Shown: positions 37,994 to 46,230 of the stretch, one piece after another
Layout: every line of letters begins with the position of its first letter
Position numbering within the stretch: position 1 is the stretch's first letter
Assembly (NCBI RefSeq): GCF_015330125.1
Contig: NZ_JADDXR010000002.1
Span: 868,001 to 932,000 of the forward strand
Direction of reading: 5' to 3'
Source of the DNA: Zobellia nedashkovskayae
GTDB taxonomy: Bacteria > Bacteroidota > Bacteroidia > Flavobacteriales > Flavobacteriaceae
Length of the DNA stretch: 64,000 nucleotides
Translations under genes and position numbers: made by a program
The notes under the pieces: model-generated
Databases searched by the model: none
The model's input: the letters and a program-made list of their open reading frames with translations, nothing else
What the model was told of the DNA's origin: nothing

Positions 37994-38311
37994 ATGGCAT
38001 TAGAAATAACAGACGCTACTTTTGACGAAGTAGTATTAAAAAGTGACAAACCAGTAGTAGTTGATTTTTGGGCAGCATGGTGTGGACCATGTAGAATGGT
38101 AGGCCCTATCATTGAAGAGGTTAGTTCAGAATACGAAGGCAAAGCCGTTGTAGGTAAAGTAGATGTTGATGCAAATCAAGAATTTGCTGCCAAGTACGGT
38201 GTGCGTAACATTCCAACTGTATTGGTATTTAAAAATGGTGAGATTATTAACCGTCAGGTTGGAGTTTCTCCTAAGAAAGTATACACAGACGCGATTGACG
38301 CAGCTTTATAA
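37994..38311 (+). CDS. trxA: Thioredoxin
   Basis: A 105-aa cytoplasmic disulfide reductase of normal length. The active site WCGPC has its cysteines at residues 30 and 33; the cis-Pro region is NIPTVLVFKNGE. It reduces protein disulfides, including ribonucleotide reductase, with electrons from thioredoxin reductase. It is a single gene flanked by its own -7 box and a rho-independent terminator. Confidence 0.97.
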   Translation: MALEITDATFDEVVLKSDKPVVVDFWAAWCGPCRMVGPIIEEVSSEYEGKAVVGKVDVDANQEFAAKYGVRNIPTVLVFKNGEIINRQVGVSPKKVYTDAIDAAL

Positions 38312-38341
38312 TATTGTTTTCCCTTAAAAAGGGAGCTATAG

Positions 38342-38372
38342 AAAAAAATCCCGCTTTTAGTGGGATTTTTTT
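38342..38372 (+). terminator. Rho-independent terminator after trxA
   Basis: AAATCCCGC pairs with GTGGGATTT (one G-T pair) around a TTTTA loop, with A and T runs on both sides. Confidence 0.85.
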
Positions 38373-38432
38373 GTGCCCAAAACTGACGCTTCCCTCAATT
38401 TTAGTTTTAGCTTTAATGCCTATCTTAGTAAT

Positions 38433-39362
38433 ATGAACCTGCAATCCGAATTAAATAAAACTTCACTTTTCTCAAATTTAGAGCTTTTAGCCAACCAGGT
38501 AGTGGAAGGTTTTATTAGTGGTATACACAAGAGTCCGTTTCATGGATTTTCAGCGGAATTTGCAGAGCATAAGATTTATAACGATGGCGAAAGCACAAAG
38601 CATATAGACTGGAAGCTTTTTGCGAAGACAGATAAATTGTACACCAAAAGGTATGAAGAAGAGACCAACTTAAGGTGTCATATGATACTGGACAGTTCAG
38701 CCTCTATGTATTACCCGGAAGTAAAGGATTTATCGGCCACCAATTTGAATAAAATCGGTTTTGGGGTGTTAGCCATTGCCGCCTTGATGAACATTCTTAA
38801 AAAACAGCGAGACGCCGTTGGACTAAGTGTGTATTCGGACAGCTACAACTTTTACTCTCCTGAAAAGGGAAGTGAAAGGCACCATCAAATGCTATTAGCA
38901 AAATTGAGTGAAATTAGCTTGGATACCAAACCGGCCAAACAAACGGAAACTTATACCTATTTACACCAAATAGCGGAAAATATAAAAAGAAGAAGCCTAA
39001 TTTTTCTTTTTACGGATATGTTTCAAAATTCCGAAAATGATGAAAAAATATTTGATGCCCTCAGACATTTAAAATACAACAAGCACGAAGTAGTATTGTT
39101 TCACCTTTTAGATAAATCTACAGAGTACCATTTTGATTTTGACAATGCACCCAAACGTTTTTTAGACGTAGAGACTGGAGAGCATATAGATTTGTACTCC
39201 AGCAATATAAAAGAAGCTTACGAACGCAGTGTCACTTCCTATTTTGAAGATTTGAAACTAAAATGCGCCCAGTACAAGATTAAATATGTAGAGGTTGATG
39301 TAAAGGGAGATTTCTCCAAAATACTCAACACCTATTTAGTAGAGCGAAAGAAATTTGTATAA
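38433..39362 (+). CDS. DUF58 (vWA-like) domain protein
   Basis: A 309-aa protein of the DUF58 family, which resembles von Willebrand A domains and usually occurs with MoxR ATPases. Family block: GFSAEFAEHKIYNDGESTKH followed by IDWKLFAKTDKLYTKRYEEE; the vWA-type metal site is LDSSASM. No MoxR gene adjoins it here. The longest frame starts with GTG at 38373 directly on the trxA terminator, so the ATG at 38433 (MNLQSELNK) is the better start. No signal peptide or transmembrane segment was seen. Confidence 0.85.
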   Translation: MNLQSELNKTSLFSNLELLANQVVEGFISGIHKSPFHGFSAEFAEHKIYNDGESTKHIDWKLFAKTDKLYTKRYEEETNLRCHMILDSSASMYYPEVKDLSATNLNKIGFGVLAIAALMNILKKQRDAVGLSVYSDSYNFYSPEKGSERHHQMLLAKLSEISLDTKPAKQTETYTYLHQIAENIKRRSLIFLFTDMFQNSENDEKIFDALRHLKYNKHEVVLFHLLDKSTEYHFDFDNAPKRFLDVETGEHIDLYSSNIKEAYERSVTSYFEDLKLKCAQYKIKYVEVDVKGDFSKILNTYLVERKKFV

Positions 39363-39386
39363 TGATGAAATTTTTATTGAAAATTG

Positions 39387-39417
39387 TTTGTGCAATTGAA
39401 AATGCGGTGTATATTTG
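39387..39417 (+). promoter_or_regulatory. Bacteroidota-type promoter of tRNA-Asp
   Basis: TTTG at 39387-39390, a 19-base spacer, then TATATTTG at 39410-39417: both elements of the TTTG/TAnnTTTG consensus with the ideal spacing. The tRNA begins 18 bases after the -7 box. Confidence 0.85.
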
Positions 39418-39434
39418 CACTCGCTAAACGCCAC

Positions 39435-39508
39435 GGTCTGGTAGTTCAGTTGGTTAGAATACCTGCCTGTCACGCAGGGGGTCGCGGGTTCGAGTCCCGT
39501 CCAGACCG
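39435..39508 (+). tRNA. tRNA-Asp (anticodon GTC)
   Basis: A 74-base cloverleaf: acceptor arms GGTCTGG/CCAGACC, D-loop AGTTGGTTA, anticodon stem CCTGC/GCAGG with loop CTGTCAC (anticodon GTC), T-arm GCGGG/CCCGT with loop TTCGAGT, and discriminator G. CCA is not encoded (CGC... follows the discriminator as GCG). Confidence 0.97.
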
Positions 39509-39510
39509 CG

Positions 39511-39542
39511 AAAAGCCTTCAACGCAAGTTGGAGGCTTTTTT
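39511..39542 (+). terminator. Rho-independent terminator after tRNA-Asp
   Basis: GCCTTCAAC pairs with GTTGGAGGC (one G-T pair) around a GCAA loop, followed by a T run. Confidence 0.85.
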
Positions 39543-39988
39543 AGTTTTAAAATATAATGATTAGTTGATTATATTTTATTCTGGTCCAGAATCTTTATAA
39601 AGACCAAACCTGCAAAATTCAATGTTCCCCCAAACATCTCTTAAACAGGCCGGTCTATATCTTAATTAAATTTTATATTGAGTAGATCACTTTTTAAAAC
39701 ACCGCATACAGATATTAGATTGGGCATGATTTTTTAACTTCAAGAATTGCAAAACCACGTAGTAGGATATCTTAAATCGGTCGTATTTATCATAAATGCT
39801 AGCAAATTGCAGTCTTGCTTATGTACATCATTACCTTCATTGGATTGCGCTGTATCGTTAACATAGTATTTAGCTATTTATCTGTTTGGCTAGACCAAAA
39901 CTACCACCATAAAAAGATAACCCCTTACAGATATCCGTAAGGGGAGTGAATTTTTAAATAAATAGCGGAGAAACAATAAGACAAAACC
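39543..39988. other. 446-base gap between tRNA-Asp and the response regulator
   Basis: AT-rich, with no coding frame recognised. At 39921-39944 an 8-bp inverted repeat (CCCCTTAC/GTAAGGGG, 8-base loop) followed by T-rich sequence on the minus strand is likely the terminator of the two-component operon that ends at 39989. The rest looks empty. Confidence 0.5.
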
Positions 39989-40654
39989 TTAGATCCTACC
40001 CTGCTTAATAAGTTTTGCAATAAGATGGTGGGTGTTTTTTGCCCCAAAGGCATCAAACAAACGGCTTACTTTTTTATCAATAGTACTCTCACTATTAGGA
40101 GAAATATTTTGGTTCTTAAGTTTTTCTGAAATCTCCTTTTTGGTAAAGCCTTCAGCTAAATCCTGTAAAATCAGAAGGTCATATTTATCCAATTCAAAAA
40201 GAGCATTGGTACTGTTCAGGTTAATTTGAGGTGAGACATAGGTTCTGTTTTGATGCACTTCTTGAATTGCTATAACAAGTTCGTTGAGCCCGTTACGTCC
40301 TTTACAGACATAACCGTTTATTTTTTGATCTTTAAAAAGAGGATTAATCTCTGCCGGGTTATCTATCATTGAATTCACAATGATTTTTACATTGGGGTCT
40401 ACTCTCCTAATGGCCTTAATAAGGGATTGTCCAGAAGTTAATCTACGAGCCACAGGGCCTTCTTTAAAAGACAGGTCTGTTACTAACAATTCATACGGCT
40501 CGTTTTGATCAAAAGCTAGCTTAAACCTATTGTAAGCTTTATCACAATACAGCTCCTCTTGTATCTCTTCTATCTGAAGTCTATCTTCAAGAGTATTTAC
40601 AATGCCTTTGTTGGTGTCTTGAAAGTCTTCTGCAATCAGTATTTTTTTGAACAT
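39989..40654 (-). CDS. Two-component response regulator, receiver plus HTH output
   Basis: A 221-aa response regulator. The receiver has acidic residues in ILIAEDFQD, the phosphorylation site Asp60 in LLVTDLSF and the conserved Lys region NGYVCKGRNG. The C-terminal part (DLAEGFTKKEISEKL, STIDKKVSRLFDAFGAKNTH) looks like a LuxR/NarL-type helix-turn-helix. The longest frame begins with GTG at 40663; the ATG at 40654 (MFKKILIAED) fits the receiver start better. It lies 12 bases after the stop of its histidine kinase gene, so the two are a pair. Target genes are unknown. Confidence 0.88.
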   Translation of the reverse strand: MFKKILIAEDFQDTNKGIVNTLEDRLQIEEIQEELYCDKAYNRFKLAFDQNEPYELLVTDLSFKEGPVARRLTSGQSLIKAIRRVDPNVKIIVNSMIDNPAEINPLFKDQKINGYVCKGRNGLNELVIAIQEVHQNRTYVSPQINLNSTNALFELDKYDLLILQDLAEGFTKKEISEKLKNQNISPNSESTIDKKVSRLFDAFGAKNTHHLIAKLIKQGRI

Positions 40655-40666
40655 AGTCTGCACTAT

Positions 40667-42598
40667 TTAATTCGGTATTTCAACTTGGGCTTTAAAACCT
40701 TCACCCTTCTCTGAATCAAAAGTAAGACTTCCATTAATGGCTAGAATACGCTTTTCTGTATTCCATAGACCATTTTTATTATTCAAGCTGTTTTTTGCAG
40801 CACCTTTACCATTATCATTATAACTGATTTTCAACTTAGCCTTAGTTTGTTCAAAATGTATTGAAACAATAGAAGCTCCGCTATGTTTTTGCATATTTAT
40901 CATAAACTCCTGAAGCACCTTATAAAGCGTTTTCTTTGTTAGAGCAGTAAGTTTGACCCAATCTACTTCTGAGCTACCAGTAACTATTAGTTGCGTATCT
41001 CTACAATAATTACCTAACATACCAAAAAGAACTTCTTTGAATTTAGGCCCAGTGTCTACATCGTTTATTTTCCTAGAAAAATCCCTACTTTGACTATAAA
41101 GACTATCTACTACATTAAGCACCTTGGAATTATCGGACCCGGTTTGAAGCAAAACCATCGCATGATTTAGTTTGCCTGCAAAATCATCATGCAGCTTTCT
41201 TGAAAGTTCTGCCTCGGTTTCATAAATAGCTTCCATTTTTGAAGTCCTATTCTCCTGCTTTAAACGCTTGGTTCTCTGAATTGAAAAGAATATTGCAAAT
41301 ACTGAAATGAGTAGAAGTAAAGCCAAACTAGAAAAAGAAATGATTTTTTGGTTGCGCTCTTTCTCTACTTCTAATTGGCGTTCTGCATTTTCCTTCTCTA
41401 AATTAAGAATAGACTCTTGCTTAAGCTTATCATCATATCTGTATTTGGCAAATTGAGTCTTTACTTTCAGCTCTTGGTTATATAGACTATCCTGTAAAAA
41501 CGCATAACGATTCCTTACATGAATGTTAGCAGGTTCCAGTTCCATTAACAGCTTTAAAACATCCTTTTCTGCACGAGGTATGTTTAAAGGCTTTGCTATT
41601 TGTAGTACTGAATCAAAATAAGTGCTTGCTTTTCTAGGGTTATCATTACTATAAAATTCACCCAAGTGTGTATAACTAGCGATTTGCCCTCTTCTATCCT
41701 TTTTTTCAACTCTTAATTTTAACGGTTCTTCAAACTCATAGCTCTCAATAGACAAACCTGACAACCATTTTGCATAAGCCAGGTTATCTTGAATACGCGC
41801 ATATTCTATTTGATTTGCAGTGGCCGTAGAATCCCGCTCTATTTTCTGAAGTAATATAATAGCCTTTTGAAACTCCTTATTATCAATATAACTGGCCGCC
41901 AAATTATTTTCGTAAATGATTCTGTCCTTTATGGATTCTGTTATCTTAATTGCTTTTTGATAATAACCCACAGCATCGGAATAGTTCAATAATTTCCTGT
42001 GGTTTGTTGCCAAGGTATTGTAACAATTGGCTATTTTACCCGGTGCTTTCAAGAACCTTAAAGCATCTGTTAGCGTTTCTTTGCTACCAAAAAAGTCATT
42101 ATTATTCTTTTGGATGATACCTATATTCATGAGATTTTCACCAATCTGCGCACTATCATTTACCCTTGTATAATATTCCTTAGAATCCGAATAATTTTCA
42201 ACAGCCTTAAAGTAATCATGCTTTACTTCCGCAAAATAATAACCTCTTAAATAATAGTGCTCCGCTAAAAGGGATGTTTTATCAATTTCAGATCTATTAC
42301 GTAAAAGTAGATTACTATAGAATAGAAGACTATCATATTGGCCAGAGGTAAAATGAAGCAGGCTTTTTTGATCAAGCACATACCCATAAAGAGAATCTGA
42401 AACCAACCCTTTTAATATCTGATACGATTTATCTATAGCTTTTTGCCTTTCCTGAATTGAGAGTGATTTATTTTTTGAGCTATTGTAATACACAAGTGTA
42501 CTATCCAGAGTAGTTCCAACCTTTTTAGCTCCACTTTCATTTTTAGAAGTACAGGATACTAGTAAACAACAAAAAACTAAATACAAAAACTTATTCAA
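40667..42598 (-). CDS. Sensor histidine kinase with periplasmic TPR domain and lipoprotein-type signal
   Basis: A 643-aa sensor kinase. Residues 1-16 form a lipoprotein-like signal (FCCLLVSCTSKNES, Cys16). Residues about 50-400 are tetratricopeptide-like helices (for example IGENLMNIGIIQKNNNDFFG, AVGYYQKAIKI). A transmembrane segment (IISFSSLALLLLISVFAIFF) lies near 410-430. The kinase follows: phospho-acceptor His470 in LSRKLHDDF, an N-box in QEFMINMQKHS and a G-box in YNDNGKGAA. The shape is that of Bacteroidota TPR-kinases of the HisKA_3-related type. The signal it senses is unknown. The response regulator gene follows 12 bases after its stop. Confidence 0.88.
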   Translation of the reverse strand: MNKFLYLVFCCLLVSCTSKNESGAKKVGTTLDSTLVYYNSSKNKSLSIQERQKAIDKSYQILKGLVSDSLYGYVLDQKSLLHFTSGQYDSLLFYSNLLLRNRSEIDKTSLLAEHYYLRGYYFAEVKHDYFKAVENYSDSKEYYTRVNDSAQIGENLMNIGIIQKNNNDFFGSKETLTDALRFLKAPGKIANCYNTLATNHRKLLNYSDAVGYYQKAIKITESIKDRIIYENNLAASYIDNKEFQKAIILLQKIERDSTATANQIEYARIQDNLAYAKWLSGLSIESYEFEEPLKLRVEKKDRRGQIASYTHLGEFYSNDNPRKASTYFDSVLQIAKPLNIPRAEKDVLKLLMELEPANIHVRNRYAFLQDSLYNQELKVKTQFAKYRYDDKLKQESILNLEKENAERQLEVEKERNQKIISFSSLALLLLISVFAIFFSIQRTKRLKQENRTSKMEAIYETEAELSRKLHDDFAGKLNHAMVLLQTGSDNSKVLNVVDSLYSQSRDFSRKINDVDTGPKFKEVLFGMLGNYCRDTQLIVTGSSEVDWVKLTALTKKTLYKVLQEFMINMQKHSGASIVSIHFEQTKAKLKISYNDNGKGAAKNSLNNKNGLWNTEKRILAINGSLTFDSEKGEGFKAQVEIPN

Positions 42599-42956
42599 AA
42601 GCAGAGGTAATTGTGAGGTCTAACTAAAAAAGCTAAACTCTAAAGTAGGGCTCAAATTAGTGAAATTAATCGTCTTTTATTTAAAGTACATAGATATGAT
42701 TTTAACAATAAATTGTTTTGATGGTTAATTTTGAATCTAACTTACACTTTAATAGTGGGATATATTGAGTAACCAAAAGCCACGCTTCTAAAATAGCAAG
42801 AACACCTCTAATCCAAAACGATAGTTACTTGAATTAGAACCATTTATCGCTTTAAAATAACCTAACATACATGTTTTCCTGCTTTTTAAAATTTGCACAA
42901 ACGATCAAAATAAAGATTTCGTATATTTGTGGTATATTATTTGCTCACATAACCAT
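42599..42956. other. 358-base gap upstream of the first T9SS mini-protein
   Basis: Divergent region between the kinase gene and the small T9SS protein. TATATTTG at 42922-42929 is a perfect -7 box 27 bases before the ATG at 42957; a TTTG lies at 42892-42895 but the 26-base spacing is too long. No other feature was recognised. Confidence 0.5.
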
Positions 42957-43265
42957 ATGAAGCACTTTTACTTACTAATTACTTTCTTATGTATTTCCTT
43001 TTCCTATGGGCAAGAATCCCAGAGCAATGGCGATATTAAAGATTTTAAACTTTACCCAAATCCCGTAACTAACGGAAAGGTATATGTTAGCACCTCTGAT
43101 TCCTCACCAAAACAAATTTTAATTTATGATGTTTTGGGCATGCAGGTTTTAGAAACCAAAATAATTGGTGATGAATTAAATCTTTATGATTTAGATACCG
43201 GTGTATACGTTCTACGTGTTTACCAAAACAATAAAGTGGCTACGAGAAAACTAATTGTTAAGTAG
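42957..43265 (+). CDS. Small secreted protein consisting of a signal peptide and T9SS sorting domain
   Basis: A 102-aa protein. A signal peptide ends near FSYGQES; almost the whole mature part is a type A T9SS C-terminal sorting domain (FKLYPNPVTNGKVYV, ILIYDVLGMQVLETK, LDTGVYVLRVYQNNK, RKLIVK). There is no cargo domain in front. The longest frame begins 30 bases earlier, but the signal peptide starts at the ATG at 42957, next to the -7 box at 42922-42929. A paralogue of 107 aa follows 222 bases downstream. It would be exported by the Por secretion machinery; why a sorting domain lacks cargo is unclear. Confidence 0.85.
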   Translation: MKHFYLLITFLCISFSYGQESQSNGDIKDFKLYPNPVTNGKVYVSTSDSSPKQILIYDVLGMQVLETKIIGDELNLYDLDTGVYVLRVYQNNKVATRKLIVK

Positions 43266-43274
43266 TTCAACACT

Positions 43275-43299
43275 TTCTCTCTCTCTCTCTCTCTCTCTC
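43275..43299. repeat. TC dinucleotide microsatellite, about 12 units
   Basis: An uninterrupted TCTCTC run of 25 bases, 9 bases after the stop of the first mini-protein and about 190 bases before the second one. Such tracts change length by slipped-strand mispairing. Confidence 0.95.
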
Positions 43300-43487
43300 C
43301 AAAGCACCACCTTCAGGCTATAATATTCATTCATTTAGGACAAATACCTGTCGATGAATGGTAACAAAAAAGCGATGAATGAAACCTAACATGCCATTCA
43401 CCAACAACTAGACCACTTTCACAACATTTTATAACACCTACAGCACCCTTTAGTTACCTTTAAACTGTTGACCCCAAATCAATAGTT

Positions 43488-43811
43488 ATGCGCGCTACCT
43501 ACTTTTTGCTTTTAATGGTATTTACCATTAATATGTCTGCCCAGGATTCATATGATTTTCAAAATCAAAAAAAAGAAGAAATTCCGGGTTTTAAGCTTTA
43601 CCCCAACCCTGCTTTTAACGACATGGTGAATGTCATTACAAGAGACAATCAACTTAAACAGATTAAAGTTTACGATGTATTCGGTAAAATTGTACTTACC
43701 CAACAAATTTCCAAAAGCAATCTAAATATCTCTAGACTCATACCCGGGGTTTATGTAATGCAGGTAACTGAAAACAAAAAGACAAGTAACCGAAAGCTCG
43801 TCGTAAAATAA
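43488..43811 (+). CDS. Second small T9SS sorting-domain protein
   Basis: A 107-aa paralogue of the preceding gene. Signal peptide up to about INMSAQDS, a short Lys/Glu-rich linker, then the type A sorting domain (FKLYPNPAFNDMVNV, IKVYDVFGKIVLTQQ, LIPGVYVMQVTENKK, RKLVVK). Again no cargo domain is present. The TC microsatellite lies in its upstream region, so its expression could vary with tract length (inference). A likely terminator follows. Confidence 0.85.
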   Translation: MRATYFLLLMVFTINMSAQDSYDFQNQKKEEIPGFKLYPNPAFNDMVNVITRDNQLKQIKVYDVFGKIVLTQQISKSNLNISRLIPGVYVMQVTENKKTSNRKLVVK

Positions 43812-43820
43812 TAGCAAATA

Positions 43821-43848
43821 AAAAAGGCCCCCTCTCGGGAGCCATTTT
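43821..43848 (+). terminator. Probable terminator after the second T9SS mini-protein
   Basis: GGCCCCC and GGGAGCC form a stem with one mismatch around TCTC, followed by ATTTT and preceded by an A run. Confidence 0.6.
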
Positions 43849-43940
43849 AATTCAATCAAAAAATAAATATTCTTAATTCCTCTCAATAAATCTCTTTGCA
43901 GCATATTGCTCAAAAAAATTATCAATGAGAAGATTTATTT

Positions 43941-44372
43941 CTATAATATCTCAACTACTTCTAAGTCAAAGATAAGATCTTTACCGGCTAAAGGGTGATT
44001 ACCATCAACCACAACACTTTCTTCTTTTACATCAGTTACAAGTAGGTTAATCTCTTGTCCGCTTTGAGTTTGAGTAACAAGACCCATACCAACTTTTGGC
44101 TCAACGTCCTGTGGCAATTGACTTTTAGGAACTTCTTGGATCAACTCTGCCTTAGGCTCTCCGTAAGCTTCCTCTTTAGGAATATTCACGGTTTTTTTCT
44201 CGTTGACCTTCATATCAATAAGACCTTTTTCAAAACCTGGTATTAACTGACCTTGACCCATTGTAAATTCAATAGGCTCTCCTCTTTCTACAGAACTATC
44301 AAAAACTTCTCCTGTAGCCAGTTTACCTGTGTAATGTACTTTTACTTTATCGTTCTCTTTAACTTGACTCAT
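43941..44372 (-). CDS. FKBP-type peptidyl-prolyl cis-trans isomerase, SlyD-like
   Basis: A 143-aa protein of the short FKBP/SlyD class: VHYTGKLATGEVFDSSVERG, MGQGQLIPGFEKGLIDMKV, then an inserted flap (AYGEPKAELIQEVPKSQLPQ) and the closing NHPLAGKDLIFDLEVVEI. The metal-binding His-rich tail of E. coli SlyD is missing. It speeds proline isomerisation and acts as a folding helper in the cytoplasm (no signal peptide). A good promoter lies upstream, and it is a single gene. Confidence 0.92.
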   Translation of the reverse strand: MSQVKENDKVKVHYTGKLATGEVFDSSVERGEPIEFTMGQGQLIPGFEKGLIDMKVNEKKTVNIPKEEAYGEPKAELIQEVPKSQLPQDVEPKVGMGLVTQTQSGQEINLLVTDVKEESVVVDGNHPLAGKDLIFDLEVVEIL

Positions 44373-44420
44373 AATATCATTTTAAAAAAACAGCAAAATG
44401 CTATTTTATAGCTATTACCA

Positions 44421-44450
44421 CAAAGGTACAGGTATATAACCGGTTACAAA
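44421..44450 (-). promoter_or_regulatory. Promoter of the FKBP gene
   Basis: On the minus strand: TTTG (44450-44447), an 18-base spacer, then TACCTTTG (44428-44421). Both elements fit the Bacteroidota consensus. Confidence 0.75.
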
Positions 44451-44633
44451 ATCTTTAACCCCAGCCTCACTGGTATTAAGAAAAAATTAACATATTCTAA
44501 TGTGTTGTATATAGAAATTAACATCTATTGATGCATCACGGAAGTACTTCTTGAACTTAATCAAAATTAACCACTTTTACCCATGTTCTTTATTTTCTAC
44601 GGAAAAGGTTATTACTATTTTTGCAAAAGCAAT

Positions 44634-45617
44634 ATGATTATGAACGGTAGCGAAATTTTTAAAATTAATTCAACGAGTGAATTTGATGTACAGGCTCTTA
44701 AAGTTTATAGACATCAATATCTCCATAATGCCGTGTACCAGGAATTTTGCTCGTACTTCAGAAAAACAGAAGAGAATGTGACTCAAGTTTCCGAGATACC
44801 CTTTTTGCCTATTTCCTTTTTTAAATCGAAAGAAATTATTTCTGGAGAGAAGAATCCCGTAGCTATTTTTACAAGTAGTGGAACCACCGGAAGCGAAACC
44901 AGCAAACATTTTGTAAACCGAATTGCGCTCTACGAACAGAGTTTCCGAGAGGCATTTGAACATTTCTACGGAAAAATTGAAGACTATTGCGTTCTGGCCT
45001 TGCTACCTTCCTATCTTGAAAGAGAAGGGTCATCACTCATCTACATGGTAGATGATATGATTAAACAAAGCAAACACGTTGATAGTGGGTTTTACCTTAA
45101 TGACCTTGATAGTTTACGAAAGAAATTGACCCAACTGGATGCAAGAGGTCAAAAAATACTGCTTATAGGGGTTTCTTTTGCCCTTTTGGATATGGTTGAA
45201 ACACACCCGCTACAACTAAAGAATACTATTATTATGGAAACTGGGGGTATGAAAGGCCGTAGAAAAGAACTAATTCGAGAAGAGCTTCATGACATTCTTA
45301 AAGCAGGCTTTGGCGTACCGGTTATACATTCAGAATATGGTATGACAGAACTATTATCTCAAGGCTACTCAAAAGGAAACGGTATTTTTAAAACTCCCCC
45401 TTGGATGAAAATCCTCATACGCGATACCGAGGATCCACTAGCCTTTCAAGACCACAAAAAAACGGGAGGTATAAACGTCATAGACTTGGCTAATATTGAT
45501 TCTTGTGCATTTATTGCCACACAAGACTTAGGTAAAACCTATGCCAACAATACTTTTGAGGTACTGGGGCGTTTTGATCATTCCGATGTTAGAGGATGTA
45601 ATTTAATGGTACTCTAA
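44634..45617 (+). CDS. LuxE-like acyl-protein synthetase/acyl transferase
   Basis: A 327-aa member of the LuxE/acyl-adenylate family (acyl-protein synthetase). Family blocks: PFLPISFFKSKEI, the phosphate-loop-like AIFTSSGTTGSETSKHF, LLIGVSFALLDMV, METGGMKGRRKELIREE, HSEYGMTELLSQGYSKG and IIDLANIDSCAF-type endings (INVIDLANIDSCAFIATQDL). Such enzymes activate fatty acids and transfer the acyl group. Start: the longest frame begins at 44583, but TATTTTTG at 44616-44623 fits a -7 box just before the ATG at 44634, which would give a nearly leaderless mRNA. Its physiological substrate is unknown; no lux genes are nearby. Confidence 0.8.
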   Translation: MIMNGSEIFKINSTSEFDVQALKVYRHQYLHNAVYQEFCSYFRKTEENVTQVSEIPFLPISFFKSKEIISGEKNPVAIFTSSGTTGSETSKHFVNRIALYEQSFREAFEHFYGKIEDYCVLALLPSYLEREGSSLIYMVDDMIKQSKHVDSGFYLNDLDSLRKKLTQLDARGQKILLIGVSFALLDMVETHPLQLKNTIIMETGGMKGRRKELIREELHDILKAGFGVPVIHSEYGMTELLSQGYSKGNGIFKTPPWMKILIRDTEDPLAFQDHKKTGGINVIDLANIDSCAFIATQDLGKTYANNTFEVLGRFDHSDVRGCNLMVL

Positions 45618-46144
45618 AGGCCCAATATTTTAGCATCTACAAAGAACGTTGTGTTCACATCAATCTCATGATCTGTAGCAATCAACTCATCCGTAACGGT
45701 GTTCATTCTAAGATTAAAATTGTCTTTTTTGATGTATTCTTTTAAATCAACATCCAAGACATCTACATCCAATACATCACCTACATTTTCATCTACTACT
45801 TCTTTTGAAGCTATCATGATTTCATCAAGACCATCTGCAGAAATATAGACTTCTAAAGACTCAAGAAAACTAAAATCGCTATCATCTGGCGACGTAATCT
45901 CCAGCTGAAGCTTTGTTAACTTAATCTCTTCTATAAGGTCTTTACGTGTGTCGTTTACTTCAAACTGAGAATCTGAGTTGGTTTCCATGTCCGGAGTGAA
46001 CATATCAAACGGAAGATCTATAACAGCAGAAGCGGGAATAGTAACCTGACTCTTATAATCAAGATTAAATTTGGTAAGCTCATCTAACTTATCGCAAGAA
46101 ACAAGTGCAGAAAAAACGGTAAGAATCAGTAAAAATTTGCGCAT
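45614..46144 (-). CDS. Lipoprotein of unknown function
   Basis: A 176-aa predicted lipoprotein (VFSALVSCDKL, Cys17). The mature part is acidic and contains a repeat-like run VLDVDVLDVDLKEYI; beta-strand-rich predictions by eye. I do not recognise a named family. It is convergent with the LuxE-like gene, and the two coding regions overlap by 4 bases at their ends. A perfect 12-bp inverted repeat lies directly before its start, between it and tyrS upstream. Confidence 0.7.
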   Translation of the reverse strand: MRKFLLILTVFSALVSCDKLDELTKFNLDYKSQVTIPASAVIDLPFDMFTPDMETNSDSQFEVNDTRKDLIEEIKLTKLQLEITSPDDSDFSFLESLEVYISADGLDEIMIASKEVVDENVGDVLDVDVLDVDLKEYIKKDNFNLRMNTVTDELIATDHEIDVNTTFFVDAKILGL

Positions 46145-46148
46145 CTAT

Positions 46149-46195
46149 TTGGGTTTGAAAAATGTTACTCCTTAGATAACGTCTTTCAAACCCAA
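46149..46195. repeat. Perfect 12-bp inverted repeat between tyrS and the lipoprotein gene
   Basis: TTGGGTTTGAAA (46149-46160) and TTTCAAACCCAA (46184-46195), separated by 23 bases. It lies just downstream of tyrS and 4 bases upstream of the lipoprotein start on the minus strand. It lacks the T run expected of a terminator, so it could be a terminator variant, an operator or a translational hairpin. Confidence 0.7.
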
Positions 46196-46230
46196 CTTAG
46201 TCTACTTATGTAGTTAATAATCTAAACGGG

